Positions 36,698 to 45,167 of a DNA stretch of 64,000 nucleotides are shown here, one piece after another (position 1 is the first letter of the stretch; the number at the start of each line of letters is the position of its first letter). The translations under genes and the position numbers were made by a program. The stretch is from Alphaproteobacteria bacterium (GTDB lineage Bacteria; Pseudomonadota; Alphaproteobacteria; Micavibrionales; Micavibrionaceae): positions 372,001 to 436,000 of the forward strand of contig NVTV01000002.1 in NCBI GenBank assembly GCA_002401695.1, read 5' to 3'. The notes under the pieces are model-generated. The model saw only the letters and a program-made list of their open reading frames with translations. It made no database searches and had not been told where the DNA came from.

Positions 36698-38008
36698 ATG
36701 GGTAATGCAGCAGAAAAACTAGACACGAATGATAATGGCTTCTTCACGGATGATCTTAAAAACGTGGATGCAGATGTCTATAACGCCATTCAGGGCGAAT
36801 TAAAACGCCAACAAGACGGCATTGAATTGATTGCGTCTGAAAATATAGTCTCTAAAGCGGTTCTTGAGGCACAAGGTTCTGTTTTTACCAATAAATATGC
36901 AGAAGGTTATCCGGGGCGTCGTTATTACGGCGGTTGTGAATTTTCCGATGTTGTTGAAGACCTCGCCCGTGATCGCGCGAAAGAGCTGTTTGGTGCAAAA
37001 TACGTTAATGTTCAGCCAAATTCAGGTTCACAAGCTAATCAGGGTGTTATGATGGCGTTGCTACAGCCTGGTGATACTATTTTGGGGATGAGTCTTGCTG
37101 CCGGTGGTCACTTAACGCACGGCGCCGCTCCTAATCAGTCCGGCAAATGGTTTAATGCAATACAATATGGTGTGCGCGAAAGCGATTCACTGCTTGATTA
37201 CGAAGAAGTCGAAAGACTGGCGAAAGAACATAAGCCGAAAATGATTGTGGCAGGCGCATCTGCATACCCACGTCAAATTGATTTCAAACGTTTCCGTGAA
37301 ATAGCGGACAGCGTTGGTGCAATTTTGTTTGTTGATATGGCGCATTATGCGGGTTTGATTGCGGCGGGAACATATCCTTCGCCTGTTCCACATGCACATG
37401 TGACAACAACAACAACGCATAAAACATTACGTGGCCCGCGTGGTGGTATGATCCTTACCAATGACCTTGAGATTTTCAAGAAATTGAACTCTGCGATTTT
37501 CCCAGGTATTCAAGGCGGCCCATTGATGCATGTTATTGCTGCTAAAGCAGTATCTTATGCCGAAGCTCTACAGCCTGAATTCAAAATATATGGTCAAGCT
37601 GTTATCGATAATGCACGCGCGTTGGCTGAAGCTTTGAAAGATGGTGGCTGTGATATCGTTTCTGGTGGTACGGACTCTCACATTGTTCTTGTTGATCTGC
37701 GCCCTAAAGGCCTGACAGGTAAAGATACGGAAGAAGCGTTAGAGCGCGCAGGCATGACCTGTAACAAAAATGCGGTGCCGTTTGATCCAGCGCCGCCAAT
37801 GGTAACTTCAGGCGTGCGCCTTGGTACGCCAGCGGCAACAACGCGCGGCTTTGGTGTTGAAGAATTTAAACTTGTTGGTGAATACGCAACCGAGGTTCTT
37901 GACGGCTTGGTTGCCAATGGTATTGACGGAAATGCTGCCGTTGAACAGGCTGTAAAAGCCAAGGTTGATGCTTTATGTAAGCGTTTTCCGATTTACCCTG
38001 ACGAATAA
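36698..38008 (+). CDS. glyA: Serine hydroxymethyltransferase
   Basis: PLP enzyme converting serine and tetrahydrofolate to glycine and methylene-tetrahydrofolate. The 436-residue protein has [20 protein letters not shown] near residue 46, [13 protein letters not shown], and the PLP-binding Lys in [22 protein letters not shown] lies shortly before the ATG. Only 53 bases separate it from rpiB, too short for a glycine riboswitch. nrdR follows 21 bases later, so glyA may lead into the nrdR-riboflavin-nusB unit. Confidence 0.97.
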   Translation: MGNAAEKLDTNDNGFFTDDLKNVDADVYNAIQGELKRQQDGIELIASENIVSKAVLEAQGSVFTNKYAEGYPGRRYYGGCEFSDVVEDLARDRAKELFGAKYVNVQPNSGSQANQGVMMALLQPGDTILGMSLAAGGHLTHGAAPNQSGKWFNAIQYGVRESDSLLDYEEVERLAKEHKPKMIVAGASAYPRQIDFKRFREIADSVGAILFVDMAHYAGLIAAGTYPSPVPHAHVTTTTTHKTLRGPRGGMILTNDLEIFKKLNSAIFPGIQGGPLMHVIAAKAVSYAEALQPEFKIYGQAVIDNARALAEALKDGGCDIVSGGTDSHIVLVDLRPKGLTGKDTEEALERAGMTCNKNAVPFDPAPPMVTSGVRLGTPAATTRGFGVEEFKLVGEYATEVLDGLVANGIDGNAAVEQAVKAKVDALCKRFPIYPDE

Positions 38009-38029
38009 TAAAATAAGAAAAGGGAATAT

Positions 38030-38491
38030 ATGCGCTGTCCATTTTGCGGGAATGAGGAAACTCAAGTTAAGGACTCGAGGCCGACGGAAAATAATTCAAC
38101 AATCCGTCGCCGTCGCTCTTGTCCTGAGTGTGAGCAACGTTTCACTACGTTTGAACGTGTACAACTCCGCGAGATGACAGTGTTGAAGGAGGGTGGACGA
38201 AAGCAACCCTTCACCCGCGATAAAATTATCCGCTCCATGCAGGTGGCTTTGCGTAAGCGCCCTGTGGAGTTGGAACAGATCGAAGAAGAAGCCAATAAAA
38301 TCGTACGTATTCTTGAATCTCAAGGCGAGCCGGAGATTGTATCTGATAAGATTGGTGCGCTTGTGATGGAAGCGTTAACGCGGTTGGACGCGGTTGGTTA
38401 TATCCGTTTTGCATCTGTTTATAAGGATTTCCGCAATCCCGAAGACTTCAATGACTTCTTGAATAAAGTCAGTCACTTAAAAGACAAGTAA
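38030..38491 (+). CDS. nrdR: Transcriptional repressor NrdR
   Basis: Senses ATP/dATP and represses ribonucleotide reductase genes. The 153-residue protein has an N-terminal zinc ribbon with Cys3, Cys6, Cys31 and Cys34 (MRCPFCG, SCPEC) and the basic RRRRS loop, then an ATP-cone domain (about 48-138; [23 protein letters not shown]). Length and motifs are canonical. It sits between glyA and ribD, as in many alphaproteobacteria. Confidence 0.97.
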   Translation: MRCPFCGNEETQVKDSRPTENNSTIRRRRSCPECEQRFTTFERVQLREMTVLKEGGRKQPFTRDKIIRSMQVALRKRPVELEQIEEEANKIVRILESQGEPEIVSDKIGALVMEALTRLDAVGYIRFASVYKDFRNPEDFNDFLNKVSHLKDK

Positions 38492-38507
38492 GGAAGATAC
38501 TCCCTCT

Positions 38508-39596
38508 ATGGCTTCTGATGTTGATATTCACAATATGAAATCCGCATTGTCCTTGGCATGCAGAGGGCTGGGGCGTGTTTGGCCAAACCCGAGCGTTGGC
38601 TGTGTCATTGTGCAGGAAGATTGTGTGATTGCACGGGCGCGCACCGCCGATGGTGGTCGGCCGCATGCGGAGACGCAAGCCTTGGAACAGGCAGGGGCGT
38701 TGGCAAAGGGCGCGACGCTCTATGTCACGTTAGAGCCTTGCACACATCACGGGCAGACCGCGCCGTGCGTGGAGGCTATTATCGCGGCGGGCATTGCGCA
38801 TGTTGTGATTGGAACGTTGGATGTTGACCCACGCGTTAGCGGTAAGTCTGTTGCCCTTCTAAAGGCGGCAGGGATTAAGGTAACGCAAGGCGTGTTGGAA
38901 GATGAATGCTGTGCCCTCAATATCGGCTTTATAAAACGCATCACCGAAAATCGTCCGTTTGTAACGCTTAAGATGGCGTGTACGCTGGATGGCAAGATTG
39001 CTTGCGCTTCAGGGGAAAGCCAGTGGATCACAGGTAGTCTTGCACGCCGTCATACGCACCAAGTGCGCAGTCGTCATGATGCTATCCTTGTTGGTTGTGG
39101 CACTGCTGTGGTGGATGATCCTGCACTTTCAACGCGTCTTGATGGTGTGGCGCATACACCTGTTCGCGTTGTTCTGGATAGCAAGTTGAGGATTTCACCC
39201 GATAGTCAGCTGGTGCGCACGGCAACAGACGTTCCGCTCTGGGTTTTTGGCAATGGAGACGATGAGCAAACCTCTGCATTAAGACAGCATGGCGTTGTCA
39301 TACATTCTTGTGATCCACATAATTTGGTTTTGGTTTTGGGTGTTTTGGCAGACCAAGGTATAACCCGCGTACTGGTGGAAGGTGGGGCAGAGGTTCATGC
39401 ATCATTTTTACGTCAAGGCTTGTGTGATGAATTGTTTATCTATCGCGCTCCAACGTTGCTGGGGGGGGATGGTAAATCCATGATTAGGACGTTAAATATT
39501 GAAACACTGGTGCAGCGTTATGATTTTGTGCGGTGTTCATCTCGAATATTGGGGGCGGACGTGTTAGAAATATATAAGCAAAAGGATGAGGGTTAG
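38508..39596 (+). CDS. ribD: Bifunctional riboflavin deaminase/reductase RibD
   Basis: Deaminates and then reduces the pyrimidine intermediate of riboflavin synthesis. The 362-residue protein has an N-terminal cytidine-deaminase-type zinc domain (HAETQALEQA and EPCTHHGQTAPC) and a C-terminal reductase domain starting near residue 150 (FVTLKMACTLDGKIA) with VEGGAEVHASFLRQGL near the NADPH site. Its stop codon TAG abuts the ribE ATG, and an FMN riboswitch is not visible upstream. Confidence 0.95.
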   Translation: MASDVDIHNMKSALSLACRGLGRVWPNPSVGCVIVQEDCVIARARTADGGRPHAETQALEQAGALAKGATLYVTLEPCTHHGQTAPCVEAIIAAGIAHVVIGTLDVDPRVSGKSVALLKAAGIKVTQGVLEDECCALNIGFIKRITENRPFVTLKMACTLDGKIACASGESQWITGSLARRHTHQVRSRHDAILVGCGTAVVDDPALSTRLDGVAHTPVRVVLDSKLRISPDSQLVRTATDVPLWVFGNGDDEQTSALRQHGVVIHSCDPHNLVLVLGVLADQGITRVLVEGGAEVHASFLRQGLCDELFIYRAPTLLGGDGKSMIRTLNIETLVQRYDFVRCSSRILGADVLEIYKQKDEG

Positions 39597-40196
39597 ATGT
39601 TTACAGGACTTGTACAAGAAATTGGCGTTGTTCGCTCTGTTAAGAAAACACGTGGTGATTTGCGGGTCGAAGTTGGCACGCGATTGAACCTGTCAGCGGT
39701 TCAGGTGGGTGCGTCCATTTGCTGTTCAGGGTGTTGTCTTACGGTTGTGAGTAAGACAGAAAATTCTTTTTCTGTAGATGTTTCTAGTGAAACCTTAAGT
39801 AAAACTATCATCGGCGCATGGCAGGTCAAGACCCGAATTAACCTTGAGCCATCCTTAAAAGTCGGTGATGAGATGGGCGGGCATTTCGTGTCGGGACATG
39901 TCGATGCCACAACTGAAATTATGAAGATTACGGAAGAGGGCGGATCGTATCGTTTAAAGATTGCTGTGCCTCCGGAACTAAAAATATTCATCGCGGCAAA
40001 AGGGTCTGTCACGCTTGACGGTATTTCCTTAACAGTGAACGATGTTGATGATACAAGTTTCAACGTAAATATTATTCCCCACACTTGGGCGAAAACGACG
40101 TTAAGTGATCGCCGCGTAGGTGATGAGGTTAATATAGAAATCGACTTACTCGCGCGCTATGCAGTGAATATGTTGAATAAAAAGGATACGGTATGA
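39597..40196 (+). CDS. ribE: Riboflavin synthase, alpha chain
   Basis: Dismutates two 6,7-dimethyl-8-ribityllumazine molecules to riboflavin. The 199-residue protein begins MFTGLVQEIG and holds two homologous beta-barrel halves: the first with CCLTV, the second with SVTLDGISLTVNDV, as in all members. The gene overlaps ribB by 4 bases (ATGA at 40193-40196), indicating translational coupling. Confidence 0.95.
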   Translation: MFTGLVQEIGVVRSVKKTRGDLRVEVGTRLNLSAVQVGASICCSGCCLTVVSKTENSFSVDVSSETLSKTIIGAWQVKTRINLEPSLKVGDEMGGHFVSGHVDATTEIMKITEEGGSYRLKIAVPPELKIFIAAKGSVTLDGISLTVNDVDDTSFNVNIIPHTWAKTTLSDRRVGDEVNIEIDLLARYAVNMLNKKDTV

Positions 40197-41365
40197 GCAA
40201 TAAAGCCACGATATCAAAGCAAGACGTACGTGATGCGCGTTTGGGCACAGAGGATCAACGCATTTTATCCTCCATCGATGAAATTATCGAGGATATGCGT
40301 AACGGCAAGCCTGTGATTATCGTTGATGACGAAGACCGTGAGAATGAAGGTGACTTAGTGATTGCCGCGCAAATGGCAACGCCTGAGAATATTAACTTTA
40401 TGGCCAAGGATGGTCGCGGTTTGATTTGCCTGCCGATGGAAGAGGCAATGGTTGATCGCCTCGGGCTACAGCTTATGGGGCGCGGCAATAACGCGCAGCA
40501 TCGCACCGCCTTTACCGTGTCTATTGAAGCGAAAGAGGGCGTAACCACCGGAATCTCCGCAGCAGATCGCGCAAAAACAATTCAAACAGCAATTAATCCG
40601 CAAAATGGCCCTAATTCTGTTGCAACGCCCGGGCATGTGTTCCCCTTAATGGCGCGCGAAGGCGGCGTTTTGGTACGTGCAGGTCATACTGAGGCATCTG
40701 TGGATTTAGCAAAAATGGCAGGATTCAGCGGCGCAGGCGTTATTTGCGAGATCATGAATGATGACGGCACAATGGCGCGTTTGGACGATCTCGTCGGCTT
40801 CGCACAGCTCCATAATCTGAAAATCGGCACAATCGCGGATTTAATCTCTTACCGTCGTCGTAATGAAGTTCTGGTTAAGCGTATCCATGAAACCGTAATA
40901 TCATCACAATATGGCGGGGATTTTAATCTGTGCCTTTACGCCGCACAAATCGAATATGCGGAGCATGTTGCCTTGGTAAAAGGCGATATATCCAATACGG
41001 ATGAACCGGTGTTAGTGCGTATGCATGCGATGAATATCCTTGGTGATGTTTTGGGTATGGACGGCGATGCGACGCTTCAAAAATCTATGGAAATCATTGA
41101 AAAAGAGGGGCGCGGTGTGATTGTGTTGTTGCGTTCCCCCAATGCGACCAGCTTGTCCGAGCGTCTTTTGAAGAAGCAAGAAAAGGCGAATTCTAAAGCT
41201 AACCCAAAACAAAATGAAAAAGTTTTGCGTGATTATGGTATCGGAGCGCAAATTTTGCTGGACTTGGGGGTCAGGAATATGGTTTTACTGTCCAACAGTC
41301 CGAAAAGTGTGATTGGCCTTGATGGATATGATTTGCATATACAAGGTCATCGGGCAATATCTTAA
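40193..41365 (+). CDS. ribB: DHBP synthase with degenerate GTP cyclohydrolase II-like domain
   Basis: The N-terminal domain (residues 25-225) is 3,4-dihydroxy-2-butanone-4-phosphate synthase, with [11 protein letters not shown] (45-55), [20 protein letters not shown] and [14 protein letters not shown] all intact. It makes the four-carbon unit from ribulose 5-phosphate. The C-terminal domain (about 226-390) aligns with GTP cyclohydrolase II, but where that enzyme has its zinc signature GDxFGSxRCDCG this one reads [12 protein letters not shown] (about 284-295): all zinc-binding Cys are gone. GTP hydrolysis is therefore not expected from it, and GTP cyclohydrolase II must be supplied from elsewhere. 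Similar RibBX proteins are known. Confidence 0.92.
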   Translation: MSNKATISKQDVRDARLGTEDQRILSSIDEIIEDMRNGKPVIIVDDEDRENEGDLVIAAQMATPENINFMAKDGRGLICLPMEEAMVDRLGLQLMGRGNNAQHRTAFTVSIEAKEGVTTGISAADRAKTIQTAINPQNGPNSVATPGHVFPLMAREGGVLVRAGHTEASVDLAKMAGFSGAGVICEIMNDDGTMARLDDLVGFAQLHNLKIGTIADLISYRRRNEVLVKRIHETVISSQYGGDFNLCLYAAQIEYAEHVALVKGDISNTDEPVLVRMHAMNILGDVLGMDGDATLQKSMEIIEKEGRGVIVLLRSPNATSLSERLLKKQEKANSKANPKQNEKVLRDYGIGAQILLDLGVRNMVLLSNSPKSVIGLDGYDLHIQGHRAIS

Positions 41366-41383
41366 AGTTAAAGAGAGCGTTCT

Positions 41384-41833
41384 ATGCCACATATTATGAT
41401 TGCCGTATCGCCTTACTATGATGAGGTTGCAGAGCATTTATTAACTGGCGCGAAAGCTGCGTTAGACGAGGCGCGTGTTACCTATGAAGTGTTTAATGTC
41501 GCAGGCGCATTTGAAATTCCAACAGCAATCAAGCTTGGCTCCTTACGAGAAGAGCAGCGCAGTACAGATCATAGAAAATTTGACGGCTTTATTGCCTTAG
41601 GCTGTATTATTCGCGGCGAAACGGCGCATTATGATATTGTCAGCAATGAAAGTGCACGCGGCTTAACGCAGTTGTCACTGGATTACGATTTGTTGATTGG
41701 TAATGCGATTCTGACATGTGACACGCATGAACAAGCTGTTATTCGCGCGAACCCTGCACAAAAAAATAAGGGTGCGGACGCGGTTGCGGCTGTACTATCT
41801 TTGTTGAACTTAAAACGGGCGTTGTATTCGTGA
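41384..41833 (+). CDS. ribH: 6,7-dimethyl-8-ribityllumazine synthase
   Basis: Joins the butanone phosphate from RibB to the pyrimidine from RibD. The 149-residue protein has the substrate-binding segments VAGAFEIPTAIKL, ALGCIIRGETAHYDIV (with the catalytic His) and LTCDTHEQAVIRA. It carries the short insert EEQRSTDHRKF near residue 55 but is otherwise standard. The stop overlaps the nusB start (TGATG at 41831-41835). Confidence 0.94.
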   Translation: MPHIMIAVSPYYDEVAEHLLTGAKAALDEARVTYEVFNVAGAFEIPTAIKLGSLREEQRSTDHRKFDGFIALGCIIRGETAHYDIVSNESARGLTQLSLDYDLLIGNAILTCDTHEQAVIRANPAQKNKGADAVAAVLSLLNLKRALYS

Positions 41834-42435
41834 TGAAAAAGAATAATAAGAAAAATAGCCAAAATCTGGATAATAACAAAGAACTGTCTGCGCGTTTACT
41901 AGCGGTTCAGGCCTATTATGAAGTGTTGCACAACGCAAAGCCTGTGCGCCTTGTGATAGAGGAATGCTTGGAGCGCGGCCTACAGCTGGAGGATAGCGAC
42001 GCGTTGGCGCAGCCACATGGCGGGTTGTTCAAGAAAATCATTACATCGTTGGATGCGCGTTTGGCAGAAGTTGATGAAATTCTGGCCGCGCATATTCATA
42101 AAAAGGAGGCTCCTGTGTCTGTTATTGTCGCGGATGATGCCGAGGGAAATGATAACGATGGTGATACCGAAAAAGACGATGCCGAAGGCGTAGCGCAAGA
42201 TGCTGAAGAAATGCCTGATGAAGAGCCTGCGCCGCCACCACCTGAAAAAGAGTTGGAGCCGTTGCTGAAATCTATTCTGCTTTGCGGTGTTTGTGAGTTG
42301 TTGGAACATCAAGACATTGACGCGCCGCTTGTTATCAATGATTACCTAAATGTAACCCATGCTTTTTATGAACAACAGCAAGTCAATTTTGTAAACGGTG
42401 TTCTTGGTAAAATTGCATCTGTTGTGCGTGACTAA
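41833..42435 (+). CDS. nusB: Transcription antitermination protein NusB with an acidic insert
   Basis: NusB binds boxA RNA with S10 (NusE) during rRNA transcription. The 200-residue protein is longer than the usual 140-160. Residues 19-90 and 140-200 are the NusB helical fold: SARLLAVQAYYEVL, then LLKSILLCGVCELLEHQDIDAPLVINDYL and FVNGVLGKIA. Between them, at about 91-139, is an insertion very rich in Asp and Glu ending in a Pro run (PAPPPP), which probably loops out of the fold. The ATG at 41833 overlaps the ribH stop. The place after ribH is the classic nusB context. Confidence 0.92.
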   Translation: MKKNNKKNSQNLDNNKELSARLLAVQAYYEVLHNAKPVRLVIEECLERGLQLEDSDALAQPHGGLFKKIITSLDARLAEVDEILAAHIHKKEAPVSVIVADDAEGNDNDGDTEKDDAEGVAQDAEEMPDEEPAPPPPEKELEPLLKSILLCGVCELLEHQDIDAPLVINDYLNVTHAFYEQQQVNFVNGVLGKIASVVRD

Positions 42436-42536
42436 GTCCCAAGGATATATCTCAAATTGTATCTATCCCTAACGCCCTATTAATTAATTTTTGATAGGCT
42501 GTTCTGAATGACGTTTTGTAAACAGGGATAATGATA

Positions 42537-42953
42537 ATGCATATAAAAAGAGTAATTTTAGCGGTGATAGCGGGATTTTTTATCGCGGGGAATGCATATG
42601 CGTCTTCCTCGGAAGAGAAGTCTAGTGAAGGTAGTGTCGAGTATGTAAAACTTGACCCGTTGATTTTGCCGATTATTGATCAAGATGGTGTTTATCAGGT
42701 GTTGAGCCTTGCCGTTGTGATTGAGGTGAACGGTGTTAATGACGCAGATAAAATCAAAGCAAAAGCGCCACGGCTAAAGGATGCTTATATCCAAGATATG
42801 TACGGTATATTGAACGAAAATGCAGCATTAAAGGGCGGTGTTGTTCAGGTTCGTATGATTAAGAAACGCCTGAATCAAATTACCAAAAGAATTATGGGCG
42901 ATGACATTGAAACAGAAGTCCTATTACAAGTCGTACAGCAACGACCAATATAG
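42537..42953 (+). CDS. FliL-like periplasmic protein
   Basis: A 138-residue protein with an N-terminal signal or anchor helix (about residues 3-21) ending in NAYA, a short Ser/Glu linker, and a domain reading VEYVKLDPLILPIIDQDGVYQVLSLAVVIEV in two pieces followed by helices and RMIKKRLNQITKRIMG. It resembles the C-terminal domain of FliL, which sits beside the MotA/B stator. The ATG at 42537 gives a better spacing from GGG at 42525-42527 than the ATG at 42531. There are no adjacent flagellar genes, so a flagellar role is unproven. Confidence 0.6.
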   Translation: MHIKRVILAVIAGFFIAGNAYASSSEEKSSEGSVEYVKLDPLILPIIDQDGVYQVLSLAVVIEVNGVNDADKIKAKAPRLKDAYIQDMYGILNENAALKGGVVQVRMIKKRLNQITKRIMGDDIETEVLLQVVQQRPI

Positions 42954-42962
42954 AAATTGAGA

Positions 42963-43421
42963 CTAGAATTGGTCTGTTGCACTTGAACTGTTCGGCGTGT
43001 TAAAACGTCCCATATTTCCCAGTAGCTGCTGCGTAAAGGTTAACTCGTTCCCGTGAGTAGGGGTTTTCGAACGCGCATAGGGGATTTGAAGTCTTTCTGT
43101 GTCTCGATCTTCAATTGTGTTCACAATGCCTTCTTCCGTGAAGGACACTATGACAATACGTTCGCTAATAACTTCATCATCAAGAATGCCGCGTTTCTCT
43201 GTTTCCTGTCCAATGTAATACCAAACGTTACTGTCAAAAGTTGATTGTGTTGTGGGTGATCCTAATACGCGCAGAACATCTGATCTTGTGTGCTGTCCGG
43301 CAATAATATCATTCACTTGATAATCTTGTAAAAGGTTGCCGCGCTGCGCTATTACAGGCGAGCAGGCGATGATGTTTGCGGTAATAAGGCAACAAAAAAT
43401 GATTTTTAAAAACTTTTGCAT
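42963..43421 (-). CDS. bamE: Outer membrane assembly lipoprotein BamE
   Basis: BamE (SmpA/OmlA family) is a small lipoprotein of the outer-membrane beta-barrel assembly complex. The 152-residue protein has a signal ending in the lipobox IIAC (Cys20), followed by a BamE domain with VNDIIAGQHTRSDVLRVLGSPT, the family hallmark, and STFDSNVWYYIGQ. The C-terminal 40 residues are polar and disordered-looking. It is divergent from the cytochrome bc1 chaperone gene and converges with the FliL-like gene. Confidence 0.92.
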   Translation of the reverse strand: MQKFLKIIFCCLITANIIACSPVIAQRGNLLQDYQVNDIIAGQHTRSDVLRVLGSPTTQSTFDSNVWYYIGQETEKRGILDDEVISERIVIVSFTEEGIVNTIEDRDTERLQIPYARSKTPTHGNELTFTQQLLGNMGRFNTPNSSSATDQF

Positions 43422-43495
43422 GGCATTCTTTTGTAATAATGGTATTTCTTACGGACTGTAGAGATAATTTTAGAAAAAACCTAGAGCTAAAATCA

Positions 43496-44101
43496 ATGTT
43501 GCGCATGTTATTCAAACAAAAATACAAGACGAAAAGGCATAATAAAAAGATTGCCAAAGATTTATACGCGTGTGCGTTGGAAAATACGCGTCAGGAGGTG
43601 TTCTATACCGAGTATGGTGTGCCCGATAATTTCGATGGCCGGTTTGATTTGCTGTTGTTGCATATATTTCTGATTTTGCACCGTATTATGGATCATGATG
43701 ATTATGAGGCGATCTCTCAGGCGTTGTTTGATGTTATGTTTAAGGATATGGATCAAACATTGCGGGAAATGGGTATCGGCGATGTTGGTGTGCCCAAGCA
43801 TATGAAACGCATGATGAAGGCGTTTAACGGGCGCATGTATAATTATCAGGTCGCTCTTGCGCCTGAGAGTGTAGATATTGAAAATGTTGAGGGTCTGGTT
43901 GTTGCAAATCTTGATGATGTTCTTGCCCGCAATATTTATGGCGGAAAAGGCCATGACAAAGCATGTCTCGCCAGAATGTCTGTTTTTGTACAAAATAATA
44001 TTGCTTACGAAAAAATGAGCGTTGAAAATATAATGAACGGGCAGGCATATTTTGTGAATGATGTGCCGGATGCCATTGGAGAGATGAAAAATGTCGGATA
44101 A
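43496..44101 (+). CDS. Ubiquinol-cytochrome c chaperone family protein
   Basis: A 201-residue relative of the Cbp3/UQCC1 chaperone, which assists cytochrome b in complex III assembly. Conserved pieces are YACALENTRQEVFYTEYGVPDNFDGRFDLLLLH, then ISQALFDVMFKDMDQTLREMGIGDVGVPKHMKRMMKAFNGRMYNY, here given in fragments of the full motif order. The ATG at 43496 is preferred because a longer reading from 43439 would reach into the bamE promoter and adds an unlike N-terminus; 43505 is another option. It overlaps the DUF177 gene by 11 bases, a pairing common in alphaproteobacteria. Confidence 0.88.
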   Translation: MLRMLFKQKYKTKRHNKKIAKDLYACALENTRQEVFYTEYGVPDNFDGRFDLLLLHIFLILHRIMDHDDYEAISQALFDVMFKDMDQTLREMGIGDVGVPKHMKRMMKAFNGRMYNYQVALAPESVDIENVEGLVVANLDDVLARNIYGGKGHDKACLARMSVFVQNNIAYEKMSVENIMNGQAYFVNDVPDAIGEMKNVG

Positions 44102-44705
44102 AGATTTTGAAATATCGGGAGCAAATCAGGAATGGTCGCATCTTATTGTATCGGATGATGTTGGTACGGCGTGTCTGCGTGTGAAAATATCACCAAAAGA
44201 AGATATCTTCCCTGTGCTTTGTCGGCGTTTAGGCCTTTATTCCATTGAATCGTTAACGACTGATTTGGAGCTGCGGAGAAACAGCATTAATAAGGTTATT
44301 CATATAAAGGGTAGTATTTCAGCGAAGATTCATCAAAAATGTGTTGTTACGGCAGAGCCTGTACAAGAAACGATAGAAGATACCTTTAATGCATGGTTTG
44401 AAGATCCAAATCAAACGGTTTCCTTCGAAAAAGCCCGGCGTGAGCGGATGAGTCGCAAAGAACAAGATAAGCAGCCTATGATCGATGAGGCGGATGATCC
44501 GGAAGTGGTCATTGATGGGAAAATTGATTTAGGAGAATTGGTAATACAGCATTTATCTCTGGCTCTTGTTCCTTATCCGCGCATTGATGGGGCGGTGTAT
44601 GGAGAGGGGAGCGCCACGTTAAAAGATGCGCCGGAAGGTACTTATGACAACCCGTTTGCCGCGCTGAAAGACTGGAAAAAGAACGAAGCAAAGAAAGATA
44701 AATAG
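44091..44705 (+). CDS. DUF177 (YceD) protein
   Basis: A 204-residue member of the DUF177/YceD family, found upstream of rpmF in most bacteria. Recognisable parts are the central HQKCVVTAEPVQETIEDTF segment, with one of the family Cys positions, and the C-terminal DLGELVIQHLSLALVPYPR. In E. coli and plants the family is linked to 23S rRNA accumulation. The gene order chaperone-DUF177-rpmF-plsX-fabH is conserved and supports the call. Its start lies within the end of the chaperone gene. Confidence 0.92.
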   Translation: MSDKDFEISGANQEWSHLIVSDDVGTACLRVKISPKEDIFPVLCRRLGLYSIESLTTDLELRRNSINKVIHIKGSISAKIHQKCVVTAEPVQETIEDTFNAWFEDPNQTVSFEKARRERMSRKEQDKQPMIDEADDPEVVIDGKIDLGELVIQHLSLALVPYPRIDGAVYGEGSATLKDAPEGTYDNPFAALKDWKKNEAKKDK

Positions 44706-44712
44706 TAGCGCA

Positions 44713-44741
44713 TGAAAAAAAGCGGGGGGATTTTGTATAAT
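44713..44741 (+). promoter_or_regulatory. Candidate promoter for rpmF
   Basis: A consensus -10 box TATAAT lies at 44736-44741, 77 bases before the rpmF start, with a poor -35-like TGAAAA at 44713-44718 and a 17-base spacer. The placement in the short gap between DUF177 and rpmF makes it plausible; the weak -35 keeps confidence modest. Confidence 0.45.
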
Positions 44742-44817
44742 TTCCTTGCTTTGGGTGCGAATTTTAGGTATTACCCACTCTCGTTTATTAAGAAAAATTC
44801 ATAAAGGGAATCGGACT

Positions 44818-44997
44818 ATGGCCGTACCAAAGAGAAAAACAACAAAGTCAAAGCGCAACATGCGTCGTGCACATGATTCACTTACTGTAGAAAACTGGGT
44901 AGAAGACAGCACCACGGGTGAGCCTGTGCGTCGTCACCACGTTGATCTGAAAACTGGTATGTATAAAGGCCGTCAGGTTATTGAAGAGCGCGGTTAG
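44818..44997 (+). CDS. rpmF: 50S ribosomal protein L32
   Basis: A 59-residue basic protein beginning [20 protein letters not shown], the L32 signature, and ending in the alphaproteobacterial form [15 protein letters not shown]. It has none of the zinc Cys residues found in some bacterial L32 proteins. An upstream reading from 44746 is not credible because L32 begins at this ATG, which is preceded by AAAGGGA. The 170-base gap to plsX contains a terminator-like hairpin. Confidence 0.96.
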   Translation: MAVPKRKTTKSKRNMRRAHDSLTVENWVEDSTTGEPVRRHHVDLKTGMYKGRQVIEERG

Positions 44998-45108
44998 TCG
45001 CCTTACACTCTGATCCTTGTGATATCATCGCGTTTTATGCACCGTTCATTGTAATCGGTTTATTGAAGGCATAGCGCGTTTAGGATATCTTCGTTATATA
45101 GTATTTAT

Positions 45109-45147
45109 ATGGCCGATAAGCATAGCTCTATTGGCCATGTTCTTTTT
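45109..45147 (+). terminator. Terminator-like hairpin between rpmF and plsX
   Basis: A 10-bp stem with one G-U pair (ATGGCCGATA at 45109-45118, TATTGGCCAT at 45129-45138), a 10-base loop and a T-rich tail to 45147. It lies 112 bases after rpmF and only 21 bases before the plsX start. It could end the rpmF message or act as an attenuator for plsX. Confidence 0.55.
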
Positions 45148-45167
45148 AATAGATAAGGCCTGTTCTT

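Noticed and set aside
38030-42435. FMN riboswitch in front of the riboflavin genes
   Set aside because: The gaps before ribD (16 bases) and nrdR (21 bases) are far too short, and no RFN-type sequence is visible within the operon.
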